A stretch of 64,000 nt of DNA from Deltaproteobacteria bacterium (GTDB taxonomy: Bacteria > UBA10199 > JACPAL01 > JACOUP01), in contig JACOUP010000008.1 of NCBI GenBank assembly GCA_016177765.1, positions 767,165 to 831,164 on the forward strand, in the 5' to 3' direction. Below are positions 25,152-34,425 of the stretch, one piece after another. Position 1 is the first letter of the stretch, and each line of letters starts with the position of its first letter. Below the pieces are notes generated by a model. The model saw only the letters and a program-made list of their open reading frames with translations, searched no databases and was not told the origin of the DNA. Both the position numbers and the translations under genes were made by a program.

Positions 25152-26080
25152 ACTTGATTCACCTTAAGGCTTGCCCCTTTGAGGATTTCTTCCGTTAACT
25201 GTTCAAAACTGATCCCGGCCGCCGCGGCCATTTTCGGTACGAGACTTGTTTCTGTCATGCCGGGAATCGTATTGACTTCGAGAAAGTAAGGTTTTCCGTC
25301 TTGTCGGCTGATGATAAAATCGGAGCGGGCAACACCGGCGAGATTCATGGCCCGCCAGACCATTTCACTGTCCTCTTTTAATTTTTTGGTCAACTCAGGA
25401 GAAATCCTCGCGGGGACGATATATTCAGTCATCCCCTTGGTGTATTTGGATTGGTAGTCATAAAATCCGCCCTTGGGGATAATTTCTAAGGGGGGGAGTG
25501 CTCTCCCGTTCAGGACACCGACGGTGACCTCCGTTCCCTCAATGAACTTTTCAATCAAGATGGTGGAATCATATTGCAGGGCCTCACGGACCGCCGGTTC
25601 CAAGGCCTCTTTCTGACGGACGATCGTCATCCCGATGGTTGATCCCTCCCGATTCGGTTTGACAATCAGTGGCAGGGCCGGGGTCTTTTTTAAAAATCCC
25701 TTGAGGTCTTCCCCTTCCAGAAAAATCTGGTCAGAAGGCATCGTCAGACCGGTTGGTAACAGGAGTGTTTTTGTCAGCGCCTTGTCCATGGCGGCGGCGG
25801 AGGCGAGTGGTCCGGAACCGGTGTAGGGGATTTTCAGGATTTCCAAAAGCCCCTGGATACAACCGTCCTCACCGTACCGTCCATGAAGTGCGATAAAGGC
25901 GATATCCGGGTTTACGGTGCGTAGCTTTTGGTCAATATCCCAGCCGACATCGATAGTGACGAAGGGATACCCCAGTTTTTGAAGGGCCTTCGAGATAGCC
26001 GCACCGGTTCGGAGCGAGATTTCCCTTTCCCGCGACATCCCTCCCATTAGCACTGCTATTTTTTTACCCTTAAAGTCCAT
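25148..26080 (-). CDS. ddl: D-alanine--D-alanine ligase
   Basis: 310-residue ATP-grasp enzyme that makes the D-Ala-D-Ala ended substrate of MurF. The N-terminal LMGGMSREREISLRTG motif, the ATP loop NREGSTIGMT and the metal-binding EVNTIPGMT are all intact. Size fits the DdlB group usually found in dcw clusters. Three bases separate it from murB upstream. Confidence 0.97.
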   Translation of the reverse strand: MDFKGKKIAVLMGGMSREREISLRTGAAISKALQKLGYPFVTIDVGWDIDQKLRTVNPDIAFIALHGRYGEDGCIQGLLEILKIPYTGSGPLASAAAMDKALTKTLLLPTGLTMPSDQIFLEGEDLKGFLKKTPALPLIVKPNREGSTIGMTIVRQKEALEPAVREALQYDSTILIEKFIEGTEVTVGVLNGRALPPLEIIPKGGFYDYQSKYTKGMTEYIVPARISPELTKKLKEDSEMVWRAMNLAGVARSDFIISRQDGKPYFLEVNTIPGMTETSLVPKMAAAAGISFEQLTEEILKGASLKVNQV

Positions 26081-26083
26081 TTA

Positions 26084-26983
26084 TTATCTTTCCTCCCCGA
26101 CAATTTTTACCTCGGGTTCTAAATTCACACTAAATCGGTCTTTGACCTTGTCTTTCACCAGGTTGATCAGAATCTGGATATCCTTCGCGGTGGCCCCCCC
26201 TTCATTAATGATAAAGTTGGCATGTTTTGGCGAAATCCGGGCGTTGCCGATCCGGACCTCCTTGAGGCCCGCCTCTTCAATCATCTGCCCCGCGAACCCT
26301 GGGAGCGGGTTTTTAAAAACGGATCCTAAATTGGGATAATTCAGGGGTTGTGTCTTTAATCGGTACTCCTTGAACTCACGGATCCGGTTCTCAATCTCGG
26401 TTCTCTCCCCCTTTTCCAATTTTAAGATGGCTGAGAGGATCACCACCCCTCGTGGGATCTTGGAGGAACGGTATTTGAACTCCAGTTTTGATTTAGGAAT
26501 TCTTACTTCTTCCCCTTCTTTGGTGAGTCCGGTGACCTCTTCCACGAGAGAACCGATTTCTCCTTGGCGTGTCCCGGCATTCATGGCGATGGCGCCCCCC
26601 AAGGAGCCTGGCACACCGATCAACGGTTCCAGACCAGTCAGTCCCTGACTCGCTGTCCATTCAACCAGTTTGGGGACGAAGAGGCCAGCCTCTGCGGTGA
26701 GAAAAGTTTCCGAAATGAGTTCAACATGGCTGAAATTTTTAAGGAAAATCACAGCCCCGCGGATCCCTCCATCACGAATAAGGAGATTGGATCCGGCCCC
26801 CAGAATGAAGAGTGGGATCTCTTTTTCGCGGGTGTAGAGGACAAACCGTTTCAATTCATCCCTGTCCTTGGGGGTCAAAAACAGGTCGGCCGGTCCTCCC
26901 ACCTTGATCGAGGTGTAGGGGGCCAGTGGTTCGTTAAACTGGACCGATTCGCCAAACAGTTGTGAAAGTTCAGTCTGTTGCAT
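26084..26983 (-). CDS. murB: UDP-N-acetylenolpyruvoylglucosamine reductase
   Basis: 299-residue FAD enzyme reducing UDP-GlcNAc-enolpyruvate to UDP-MurNAc. The FAD domain shows APYTSIKVGGPADLF and GVPGSLGGAIAMNAG. The proton-donor Ser lies in NLGSVFKNP and the C-terminal Glu in NEGGA. The short length with no extra C-terminal loop places it in the type II group. Its ATG begins at the last base of murC. Confidence 0.97.
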   Translation of the reverse strand: MQQTELSQLFGESVQFNEPLAPYTSIKVGGPADLFLTPKDRDELKRFVLYTREKEIPLFILGAGSNLLIRDGGIRGAVIFLKNFSHVELISETFLTAEAGLFVPKLVEWTASQGLTGLEPLIGVPGSLGGAIAMNAGTRQGEIGSLVEEVTGLTKEGEEVRIPKSKLEFKYRSSKIPRGVVILSAILKLEKGERTEIENRIREFKEYRLKTQPLNYPNLGSVFKNPLPGFAGQMIEEAGLKEVRIGNARISPKHANFIINEGGATAKDIQILINLVKDKVKDRFSVNLEPEVKIVGEER

Positions 26984-28362
26984 TAATGTTCAAGTTGTCG
27001 GGCGATTTCGCGCCCCACCTTCCAGATATCACCGGCCCCCAGTGTCAAAATGAGTCGGGGAGTATGGCCGTACGCCCCTACCCTCTGTTTTGTTAAATCG
27101 ATGATTTTCCCGAAATCAGGTTCATAGAGGACGTTCGGATTTTTGATCGCCCGGGCCAGCCGTTCTCCGGTGATCCCCCGGATCGGTTCCTCGGAGGCGG
27201 CATAGATGTCGGTCAAAATCACCTGGTCCGCCAGGCCAAAGGCGGTCCGGAAGGAATCAAAGAGATCCCGTGTCCGGCTGTAGCGATGGGGCTGAAAGAT
27301 AACGATGGTTTTTCGCCCCCATCCCTCTTTCACCGCCCGGAGTGTTGCCTTGATCTCTTCCGGATGATGACCGTAGTCATCCATGACGAGGGTATTCTTG
27401 TCCTGGTAGAGAATCTCCATCCGTCGGGAAATCCCTTTGAATCGCCTGAGGGCACGGGCAATCTTGGTATAAGGAATCCCCAACTCCAGGCCAACAGCGA
27501 TGGCCGCAAGGGCATTGCTCACGTTGTGACGGCCGGGGATCTGGAGCTTCAAACGCCCCAACTTTTTCCCATGGAAATGGATGAGGGCTTCACTCTGGTT
27601 TTCTTTATGTGTCAGGTGGGTCGCCGTGAGGTCGGCGGCAATCTTTCCGCCAAGGCTGTAGGTCAGGCTCCTTTTCTGAAATTGATGGGCCAGTGTTCGG
27701 ACAACGGGATGATCAATCCCCCAGACGACAAGACCGTAAAAGGGAACCTTGGCACAGAACTCCGCAAAGGTCCTTTTGACCTTCGCGAAATCTCTGTAGT
27801 AGTCCATATGTTCGGGGTCGATAGTTGTGACAACGGCGATTGTGGGAGAAAGTTTCAGAAAGGAACCATCCGATTCATCCGCCTCGGCGACAAGAAACTC
27901 TCCCTTCCCCAGTCTGGCGTTGGACCGGAGGCTTCGAACACGCCCCCCCACCACGACTGTCGGGTCAAACCCCCCTTCCTCCAAGACAGCGGCGATGAGC
28001 GATGTGGTTGTTGTCTTCCCATGGGTCCCCGCGACAGCGACACCGTATTTTAATCGCATCAATTCTGCCAGGATCTCGGCGCGGGCCACCACCGGGATGT
28101 GGTGCCGGACTGCCTCGAGCACTTCCGGATTTTGTCTGGAAATGGCCGAGGAGGTGACAACCACCTGGGCACCGTCAACGTTTTGCATCTTGTGTTGGTA
28201 GAAAACCTTCACGCCGCGGCGGCGGAGGCGGTTGGTGATAGGGGTTCGTTTGATATCAGAACCGCTCACCCGATAACCCAAGTTCATCAATATCTCGGCC
28301 AGGCCGCTCATGCCGATTCCCCCGATGCCGACAAAATGGATCTTTTGAATGGTCTTATACAT
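26983..28362 (-). CDS. murC: UDP-N-acetylmuramate--L-alanine ligase
   Basis: About 459 residues; adds L-Ala to UDP-MurNAc with ATP. The N-terminal Rossmann motif is HFVGIGGIGMSGLAEIL, the ATP loop GTHGKTTTTS, with DESDGSF and the C-terminal DDYGHHPEEIKATL and FQPHRYSRT. The ATG at 28362 overlaps murG by 8 bases; the longer reading back to 28437 runs inside murG and lacks family similarity. Confidence 0.97.
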   Translation of the reverse strand: MYKTIQKIHFVGIGGIGMSGLAEILMNLGYRVSGSDIKRTPITNRLRRRGVKVFYQHKMQNVDGAQVVVTSSAISRQNPEVLEAVRHHIPVVARAEILAELMRLKYGVAVAGTHGKTTTTSLIAAVLEEGGFDPTVVVGGRVRSLRSNARLGKGEFLVAEADESDGSFLKLSPTIAVVTTIDPEHMDYYRDFAKVKRTFAEFCAKVPFYGLVVWGIDHPVVRTLAHQFQKRSLTYSLGGKIAADLTATHLTHKENQSEALIHFHGKKLGRLKLQIPGRHNVSNALAAIAVGLELGIPYTKIARALRRFKGISRRMEILYQDKNTLVMDDYGHHPEEIKATLRAVKEGWGRKTIVIFQPHRYSRTRDLFDSFRTAFGLADQVILTDIYAASEEPIRGITGERLARAIKNPNVLYEPDFGKIIDLTKQRVGAYGHTPRLILTLGAGDIWKVGREIARQLEH

Positions 28363-29437
28363 GCCGTATCCATTCCCAACAGTTCTCCACAATTTGTTGT
28401 GCCGCCAGGGGGCGGCCCAAATTTTTGGCCTTTTCACCCATAGTCTTCAACAGGGCCCGGTCTTTTAAAAACTCGTCGAAAATCTCTGCGATTTTTTCTC
28501 CTGTAGCCTGATCGTTGGGGAGAAGGCGTGCCGCCCCTGCCTGGACCAGATATTCCGCATTCTTCTGCTGATGGTTGTCGGCGGCAAAGGGATAGGGGAC
28601 AAGGATCGATGGGCGGCCGGAGACAGCCAATTCGGTGATTGTCATTGCCCCGGCCCTGGCGATTACGAGATCGGCTTCCTTAAAGTACTCCCCCATTTTG
28701 TTGCTAAAGGGAAAAACCTCCGCCTTGAACCCTCCCTGGTGATAGGCCTCGGCGACCGACCGGAAGTCGTTTTCTCCCGTCTGGTGAATGAATCGGATAC
28801 GGTCTCTAAAATCGGGACGGAGTGCCCCTGTTACCGCCTCGTTGAGTCTTTTCGCCCCCTGACTCCCGCCGACGACCAAAACGGTAAAAAGAAGGCCCCT
28901 CTTTTCAGTCTTTGCGAACTGTTCCAAGAAATCCGGTCGAACCGGGTTCCCGAGGCAGAAAACCGGTTTCTTGAAAAAACGGTTGCTTTCGGGGAAGTGC
29001 GTAAAAACCCGGTCGGCAAAGCGGCCAAGAATCCGGTTGGTGATACCGGCTACTGAATTCTGTTCTTGGAGCACGGTTTTTTTCCCCATCAGTTTGGCCA
29101 TCAGTACGACCGGTCCTGAGCTATAACCACCAACGCCGACAACGAGATCCGGCTGGAATCCCTTGATCAGACGGGCTGATCCAAAGAGGGCCTTCGGGAT
29201 GCCGGTTACTGTTCGGATCCTGTCCGTCCAGTACTCCCCTTTGAGTCTTTTGACCGGGATCAATTTGATCGGGTAACCCCTTTCAGGGACTAATTTTTGC
29301 TCCAGTCCTTTGGCAGTGCCGATAAAAAGGATCTCCATTTTTGGGTCCCTTGCACGAAAGGCCTCTGCCAAGGCCAAGGCCGGAAAGATATGTCCTCCTG
29401 TCCCGCCGCCAGCAATCATAATTTTAAGAACACTCAA
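28355..29437 (-). CDS. murG: UDP-GlcNAc--lipid I GlcNAc transferase
   Basis: 360-residue peripheral membrane glycosyltransferase converting lipid I to lipid II. The N-terminal glycine loop is GGGTGGHIFPALALA; the second is VVGGSQGAKRLNE. The C-terminal half has ARAGAMTITELAVSGRPSILVPYP. The TTG start at 29437 has GGAGAAAG in front and overlaps ftsW by ATGA-type coupling; ATG at 29419 would cut into the first strand. Confidence 0.96.
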   Translation of the reverse strand: MSVLKIMIAGGGTGGHIFPALALAEAFRARDPKMEILFIGTAKGLEQKLVPERGYPIKLIPVKRLKGEYWTDRIRTVTGIPKALFGSARLIKGFQPDLVVGVGGYSSGPVVLMAKLMGKKTVLQEQNSVAGITNRILGRFADRVFTHFPESNRFFKKPVFCLGNPVRPDFLEQFAKTEKRGLLFTVLVVGGSQGAKRLNEAVTGALRPDFRDRIRFIHQTGENDFRSVAEAYHQGGFKAEVFPFSNKMGEYFKEADLVIARAGAMTITELAVSGRPSILVPYPFAADNHQQKNAEYLVQAGAARLLPNDQATGEKIAEIFDEFLKDRALLKTMGEKAKNLGRPLAAQQIVENCWEWIRHV

Positions 29438-30546
29438 TTCTTTCTCCGGTGATCATTGTCCTGTCCTTGGCTTGAGATGTTGAGCAGGATACCGACCGCA
29501 ATCAATGAAATGATGAGTGAAGATCCCCCGTAGCTGATGAACGGGAGCGTCAGCCCCTTTGTCGGGAGTAACCCGATGACGACACCGATATTTAGCAAAA
29601 CCTGGAGCCCAAAGAGAATGGCAATGCCGCTTGCCAGATAGGTTGAAAAAAAATCAGGAGCCCTCCAGGCAATGACGAAGGATCGGTAGAGGAAGACCCC
29701 AAAGAGGATCAGCATCCCCAAGACTCCCAGGAAGCCCAATTCCTCGGCGACCACTGAAAAAATAAAATCGGTGTGGGCCTCGGGAAGGTAAAAAAGTTTT
29801 TGTTTTCCTCCCCCAAGACCTTGTCCCCAGAAACCACCGGTTTGAAAGGCGACCAATGACTGAATGAGCTGAAAACCGGATGTTTCGCGATGCTCCCAGG
29901 GGTTCAAAAAGGCCAGAATCCTCTGGCGCCGATAATTGACTGAGGCGATCATGAGGATGAAGGCAGGGATCGCCAAAAAGACTTCAGTGACAAGGTAAGA
30001 GAGACGGGCCCCGGCCACGAAGAAGAGTGTGAAAACAGTCGCCGTCATCAGGAGGGCATTCCCCAGGTCTTTCTGGAAAAGAATGGGTGCAATCATGGCT
30101 CCAGAGAGAATCATTGGCGGGACAAAACCGATCAGGAAAGAACGGATCTTTTCCTGCTTTTTGGAAAGCGCATAGGCGAGGTAAATCACCAAAACCAATT
30201 TGGCCAGTTCCGAGGGTTGGAAGGAGAAGAAAAAGAGATTGATCCAACGGTGGGCCCCACCGGCTTTGAGCCCAATCGAAGGAATGAAAACGACCAGGAG
30301 CAATCCAAGGCTGATGATGAAAAGGGGATAAATGCCACGGCGGTACCAATCAAAGGGAATCTTTCGAGCGACGAAAAGCCCCACAAAACCGATCAGGACA
30401 TAAAAGATTTCTTTTTTGAGAAAATAGCTATTCTGGCCGAATTTTTCCCTGGCAAAAATGGCTGACGACGAAAAGACCATCGTCATCCCGAGCCCCACGA
30501 GGAGGACGGTGGCCAGAAACAGGGTTGTGTCAAAGGGCTTTCTCAT
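29434..30546 (-). CDS. ftsW: Septal peptidoglycan polymerase FtsW (SEDS family)
   Basis: 370 residues, about ten membrane segments. SEDS glycosyltransferases polymerise lipid II with their partner transpeptidase, here FtsI. Signatures include QPSELAKLVLVIYLA, QKDLGNALLM with the catalytic Asp, GFQLIQSLVAF and the C-terminal LPTKGLTLPFISYGGSS. The N-terminus is short compared with E. coli FtsW. Confidence 0.96.
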   Translation of the reverse strand: MRKPFDTTLFLATVLLVGLGMTMVFSSSAIFAREKFGQNSYFLKKEIFYVLIGFVGLFVARKIPFDWYRRGIYPLFIISLGLLLVVFIPSIGLKAGGAHRWINLFFFSFQPSELAKLVLVIYLAYALSKKQEKIRSFLIGFVPPMILSGAMIAPILFQKDLGNALLMTATVFTLFFVAGARLSYLVTEVFLAIPAFILMIASVNYRRQRILAFLNPWEHRETSGFQLIQSLVAFQTGGFWGQGLGGGKQKLFYLPEAHTDFIFSVVAEELGFLGVLGMLILFGVFLYRSFVIAWRAPDFFSTYLASGIAILFGLQVLLNIGVVIGLLPTKGLTLPFISYGGSSLIISLIAVGILLNISSQGQDNDHRRKN

Positions 30547-31904
30547 AGGCGCATCACCAGATTTTTAAAGATCTCCCCGCGGTGTTCATAGTTTCGAAAC
30601 TGGTCATAACTGGCGCAGGCTGGTGACAGGAGAACGGAATCCCCCCACGAGGCGTCTCCAGAGACAAGATAGAGCGCCTTTTCCAGCGTCTCCGCGACGA
30701 CCGACGGTGCGGCACTGCCGATATTGCGACGAATCTTCTCAGCCGCTTCTCCAATGAGGTAGAGCCGTTTGACCTTCTTTCTCAAAAACGGGGCGAGTGG
30801 TTTATAATTGAACCCCTTGTCTCTTCCCCCGGCGATCAGCAGGACTTTTTTGTCAGGGAAACCGGCCAAAGCCATTCGTGTGGCATTGACGTTGGTTGCC
30901 TTTGAATCGTTGTAGTAAGTTACCCCCCCGACCTCGCGGACAAACTCGGTCCGGTGGGGAAGACCCAGGAAGGTATCCAGCGTCATCTGGATCGATTCTG
31001 TGGAAACGCCAAGAGTTCTTCCCACCGCAATGGAGGCCATCATGTTTTCTTTATTATGAAGGCCGGCCAAGTGGTTGTTGCGGACGAGATAATTTTCATG
31101 ATTTTTGCCGAACGGGTACTGGATCTCGGAATCTTTGAGAAAAAGTCCACCGGAGATCTTTTTTCCCGAACTAAAAAGACATTTCTTGGCCCTTGTCTTT
31201 CTGGCAATAGCTCTGCAGGTCTTGTCTCCGGCGTTGACGATGAGCAGGTCTGATCGATCCAGATTCTGCACAAGCCTCGCCTTGGCCTTCACGTAATTGG
31301 CGAACCGATTGTACCGGTCCAGGTGGTCCTCCGTAATATTCAGGAGAACGGCGATCTTGGGATGAAACGCCTGGATCGTTTCCAGTTGAAAACTGCTGAC
31401 CTCCACAACGACAAAATCGCTGTTTCGGGCCGGTTCGACAAGATCAAGGAGCGGTGTCCCGATGTTTCCTCCCAGAAGGACCCGCTTCCCCCCTTTTTTC
31501 AAAATTTCATACATCAGGGTCACCGTGGTTGATTTTCCATTGGTTCCGGTCACGGCAATCATCGGGATGGTGATAAAGCGACTTGCGATCTCCATCTCCC
31601 CCCAGACCGGAATTTTCTTTTTCAGTGCCTTTTGAATGACAGGGAGGTCGATCGGGACGCCGGGGGAGGGGACGATCAGGTCGGCCGCTTCAAAGAGTTT
31701 GGGGGGGTGACCGCCAAGGGCCAGCTTGACGGGGGCCGATTTGAGCGAGGTCCATGAATGGGCATCGAGGGAACCTTTCAGTTCCTCCTCTTTTCTTAAA
31801 TCGGTACCGGTGACCACCGCTCCTTTCTGGGTCAGGAAGCGGACAGCACTCACCCCTGATTTTGCGAGCCCAACGACCAAAACTTTTTTTCCCTTAAGTT
31901 CCAT
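30543..31904 (-). CDS. murD: UDP-N-acetylmuramoylalanine--D-glutamate ligase
   Basis: 453 residues; adds D-Glu to UDP-MurNAc-L-Ala. N-terminal KKVLVVGLAKSGVSAVRFL, the ATP loop AVTGTNGKSTTVT, the metal/substrate segment NITEDHLDRY, and the C-terminal NDSKATNVNATRMAL and GGRDKGFNY are intact. It overlaps ftsW by 4 bases. Confidence 0.97.
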   Translation of the reverse strand: MELKGKKVLVVGLAKSGVSAVRFLTQKGAVVTGTDLRKEEELKGSLDAHSWTSLKSAPVKLALGGHPPKLFEAADLIVPSPGVPIDLPVIQKALKKKIPVWGEMEIASRFITIPMIAVTGTNGKSTTVTLMYEILKKGGKRVLLGGNIGTPLLDLVEPARNSDFVVVEVSSFQLETIQAFHPKIAVLLNITEDHLDRYNRFANYVKAKARLVQNLDRSDLLIVNAGDKTCRAIARKTRAKKCLFSSGKKISGGLFLKDSEIQYPFGKNHENYLVRNNHLAGLHNKENMMASIAVGRTLGVSTESIQMTLDTFLGLPHRTEFVREVGGVTYYNDSKATNVNATRMALAGFPDKKVLLIAGGRDKGFNYKPLAPFLRKKVKRLYLIGEAAEKIRRNIGSAAPSVVAETLEKALYLVSGDASWGDSVLLSPACASYDQFRNYEHRGEIFKNLVMRL

Positions 31905-31907
31905 GAC

Positions 31908-32984
31908 TCACCTCAGTTTTAAAGTGGCGATGGCGACCAACGACAACAGGAAGGAGATGATCCAGAAACGGACACTCACCTTCGCTTCAGGCCACCCTTT
32001 CAGTTCGAAGTGGTGATGAATCGGAGCCATCCGGAAAATCCTCTTTCCGGTCAAACGGAAGGAGAGAACCTGCGTCATCACCGACACTGTCTCAAGGACA
32101 AACAGACCACCGACCACCGCCAGCAGAATTTCATTTTTTGTCAAAAGCGCCAACAGCCCCAGAACCCCTCCCAGGGAGAGAGAACCAACGTCTCCCATGA
32201 AAATTTCTGCGGGGTAGGTATTGAACCAGAGAAAGCCGAGTAAGGCCCCGATCATGGCTCCGCAGAAGATTGAGAGCTCGCCGGTCCCGACGAGGTAAGG
32301 GATCTGGAGGTAAGTGGCGATGGCAAAGTGACCGGCGATGTAGGCAAAGAGGCCATAAGTGGCAAACGAGAAGATCAGGGGGACCGTGGCCAGTCCGTCC
32401 AGACCATCCGTCAGATTGACGGCATTGGAAGCACCGACAATCACAAAGACGGCAAAGAGGGGATAGAAGAGCCCCAGATCCGGTTGGAAATTTTTGAAAA
32501 ACGGGACGGAAAGTTTCGTTTCAATAGGAAACAGGGTGACCAGGAGAACCCCGACAATCAGGGCTCCCATGACCTGAAGGAGAAATTTGTGCCGTCCTTT
32601 GAGCCCCTGTGAAGAACCGTAACGGATTTTACGGGAATCATCATAGAATCCGATCAATCCATAAAAGAGGAGCAGTCCGGCACACAGCCAAAATTGGAGA
32701 TTTTTCAGATCGATCCAGAGGAGTGCGGAAAAAAGGACTGCGAAAAGAATGGCAAGCCCTCCCATTGTGGGGGTCCCCTGTTTTTGGTAATGGCTCTGGG
32801 GCCCTTCTTTTCGGATAACTTGAGTCCATCGGGACTGTTGGCAAAAACGGATGACCCATCGGCCGATCAGGAAGTAGAAAAAGAGTGCGGTGAAGAGTCC
32901 CCCAAAGGTCCGGAAGGTGATGTATTTAAAGACATGCAGCAGACTGAATGTCTCGTGCCAGGGGTAAAGAAAGGTGTAGAGCAT
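31908..32984 (-). CDS. mraY: Phospho-N-acetylmuramoyl-pentapeptide transferase
   Basis: 358-residue polytopic membrane enzyme forming lipid I on undecaprenyl phosphate. GTPTMGGLAIL, the catalytic acidic motifs GFYDDSRK and NLTDGLDGLA, FMGDVGSLSLGG and the late MAPIHHHFELKGW are all present. Ten membrane segments are expected. Three bases separate it from murD and none from murF. Confidence 0.98.
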   Translation of the reverse strand: MLYTFLYPWHETFSLLHVFKYITFRTFGGLFTALFFYFLIGRWVIRFCQQSRWTQVIRKEGPQSHYQKQGTPTMGGLAILFAVLFSALLWIDLKNLQFWLCAGLLLFYGLIGFYDDSRKIRYGSSQGLKGRHKFLLQVMGALIVGVLLVTLFPIETKLSVPFFKNFQPDLGLFYPLFAVFVIVGASNAVNLTDGLDGLATVPLIFSFATYGLFAYIAGHFAIATYLQIPYLVGTGELSIFCGAMIGALLGFLWFNTYPAEIFMGDVGSLSLGGVLGLLALLTKNEILLAVVGGLFVLETVSVMTQVLSFRLTGKRIFRMAPIHHHFELKGWPEAKVSVRFWIISFLLSLVAIATLKLR

Positions 32985-34403
32985 TTAAGAGGTCGCCTTC
33001 TTTCTTGGGATCAGTTCTAAAAATCGTTCCATCCGGGTCCCCCGTGATCCTTTGAGGAGGATAAGATCCTTCGGGCCCAAAAGCTGGGGCACCTCTTGGG
33101 CGGCCTCCTCATAGTCATCAAAGGAGTGGATTTTTTCCGGAGGAAGCCCCCCTCTTCGGGCCCCTTCAGCAATGAGCCGCGCCTTTCGGCCCACGGTGAT
33201 GAGTAGGTCGAGACCACAAAGGGCGGCCATCCTGCCGACTTCCAGGTGCCCCTCTTTTTCGAATTTTCCCAATTCCAGCATTTCTCCAAGGATGGCGACT
33301 TTTGGGTGAATCACCCTTCGTCTCCCCATTTTTGAGGCAAGCCGGTGGAGGGTTTGAAGGGCGATGATCATCGAATCAGGATTGGCATTGTAGGTGTCGT
33401 TGAGGACCCGTTGAGACCCGATCGACAGGAGCTCCATCCGGTTTGAGGCCGGATGAAAACGGTGAAGCGCCCTGGCCATTCGGGACCAGGGGACCGATAA
33501 AAGATCACCCACGGCCAAGGCTGCCAGGGCATTGCTGATCGCCGCCTCGCTGATACAGGCGAGTTTTACGACCTGTTTTTTTTGTCCCTTTTCCAGGGAG
33601 AATTGAAGTTGGTCCTCCAAGAAATTTATTTTTTTTGCCCTGTAAGTGGGTTTTTTCTTGAAACCAAAGGTTACCCGCCGTGAACGACAGAGGGATTGAA
33701 GGAAAATAGTCTCGGAATCATCGGCATTCAGAACAGCAGTTCCTGTCTTGGGAAGATGGCGGAGGAGTTCCCCTTTGGCCCTTGCCACGGCGCGGAGGGT
33801 TCCTAGTCCTTGAAGATGGGCCCTCCCAACACTGGTGATGACACCGATCTGGGGCGCCGCGATCTCGGCCAGACGGTCGATTTCACCGGGGGCGTTCATC
33901 CCCATTTCGACCACCGCCACGTCATGTTTTTGTGTGAGGCGAAAGAGGGTCTGTGGCAGACCGATCAGGTTGTTCAAGTTCCCTTCCGTTTTTAAGACGC
34001 TGTATTTTTCTCCAAGAATGGCAGAGGTCATATCTTTGGTTGTTGTCTTTCCATTGCTCCCTGTAATGGCGACGACCGCAATCTTAAACCGCCTTCGCCA
34101 AAAAGCGGCCAGATCCCCCAGCGCCTCGAGTGTCGAGACCACTTGGATAAGAAAAATGCCTCGGTGTCTGAACCGAAGGTGATTCCCGCTATTTTTTTCA
34201 ACAAGAGCCCCGACTGCCCCCTTTTTAAATGCTTCCGCCAGAAAGGAATGGGCCTCATAGTGAACCCCCTTCAGAGGGATAAACAGATCCCCCCTGCGGA
34301 CTGTTCGTGTATCCGTGGAGATTCCGGCGACCCTTTTCCCTGTTTCGGAAAAAAGAAATTTCCCCTTTACAGCTTTTAAAATGTCGTTTTGGGTAAGATT
34401 CAT
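32985..34403 (-). CDS. murF: UDP-MurNAc-tripeptide--D-Ala-D-Ala ligase
   Basis: 472 residues. GDLFIPLKG near the N-terminus, the ATP loop AITGSNGKTTTKD and the C-terminal NDTYNANPDSM are diagnostic. Before AILGEMLELG there is an unusual RRRVIHPK; its DNA contains GGGTGAATCACCC, a unit of the dispersed element read in a different frame from the other genes (VIHP rather than DSPK), so the insertion seems tolerated in more than one frame. Confidence 0.96.
   Translation of the reverse strand: MNLTQNDILKAVKGKFLFSETGKRVAGISTDTRTVRRGDLFIPLKGVHYEAHSFLAEAFKKGAVGALVEKNSGNHLRFRHRGIFLIQVVSTLEALGDLAAFWRRRFKIAVVAITGSNGKTTTKDMTSAILGEKYSVLKTEGNLNNLIGLPQTLFRLTQKHDVAVVEMGMNAPGEIDRLAEIAAPQIGVITSVGRAHLQGLGTLRAVARAKGELLRHLPKTGTAVLNADDSETIFLQSLCRSRRVTFGFKKKPTYRAKKINFLEDQLQFSLEKGQKKQVVKLACISEAAISNALAALAVGDLLSVPWSRMARALHRFHPASNRMELLSIGSQRVLNDTYNANPDSMIIALQTLHRLASKMGRRRVIHPKVAILGEMLELGKFEKEGHLEVGRMAALCGLDLLITVGRKARLIAEGARRGGLPPEKIHSFDDYEEAAQEVPQLLGPKDLILLKGSRGTRMERFLELIPRKKATS
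33300..33319. repeat. Dispersed hairpin element unit inside murF, in a different frame
   Basis: TTTTGGGTGAATCACCCTTC contains a perfect 13-bp unit of the element. It encodes VIHPK here, unlike the DSPK reading elsewhere. Confidence 0.5.
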
Positions 34404-34425
34404 GATTCACAATTCTTATTTTCGT

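Noticed and set aside
27286-28053. 255-residue open frame opposite murC
   Set aside because: Antisense to murC with no ribosome site or recognisable motifs.
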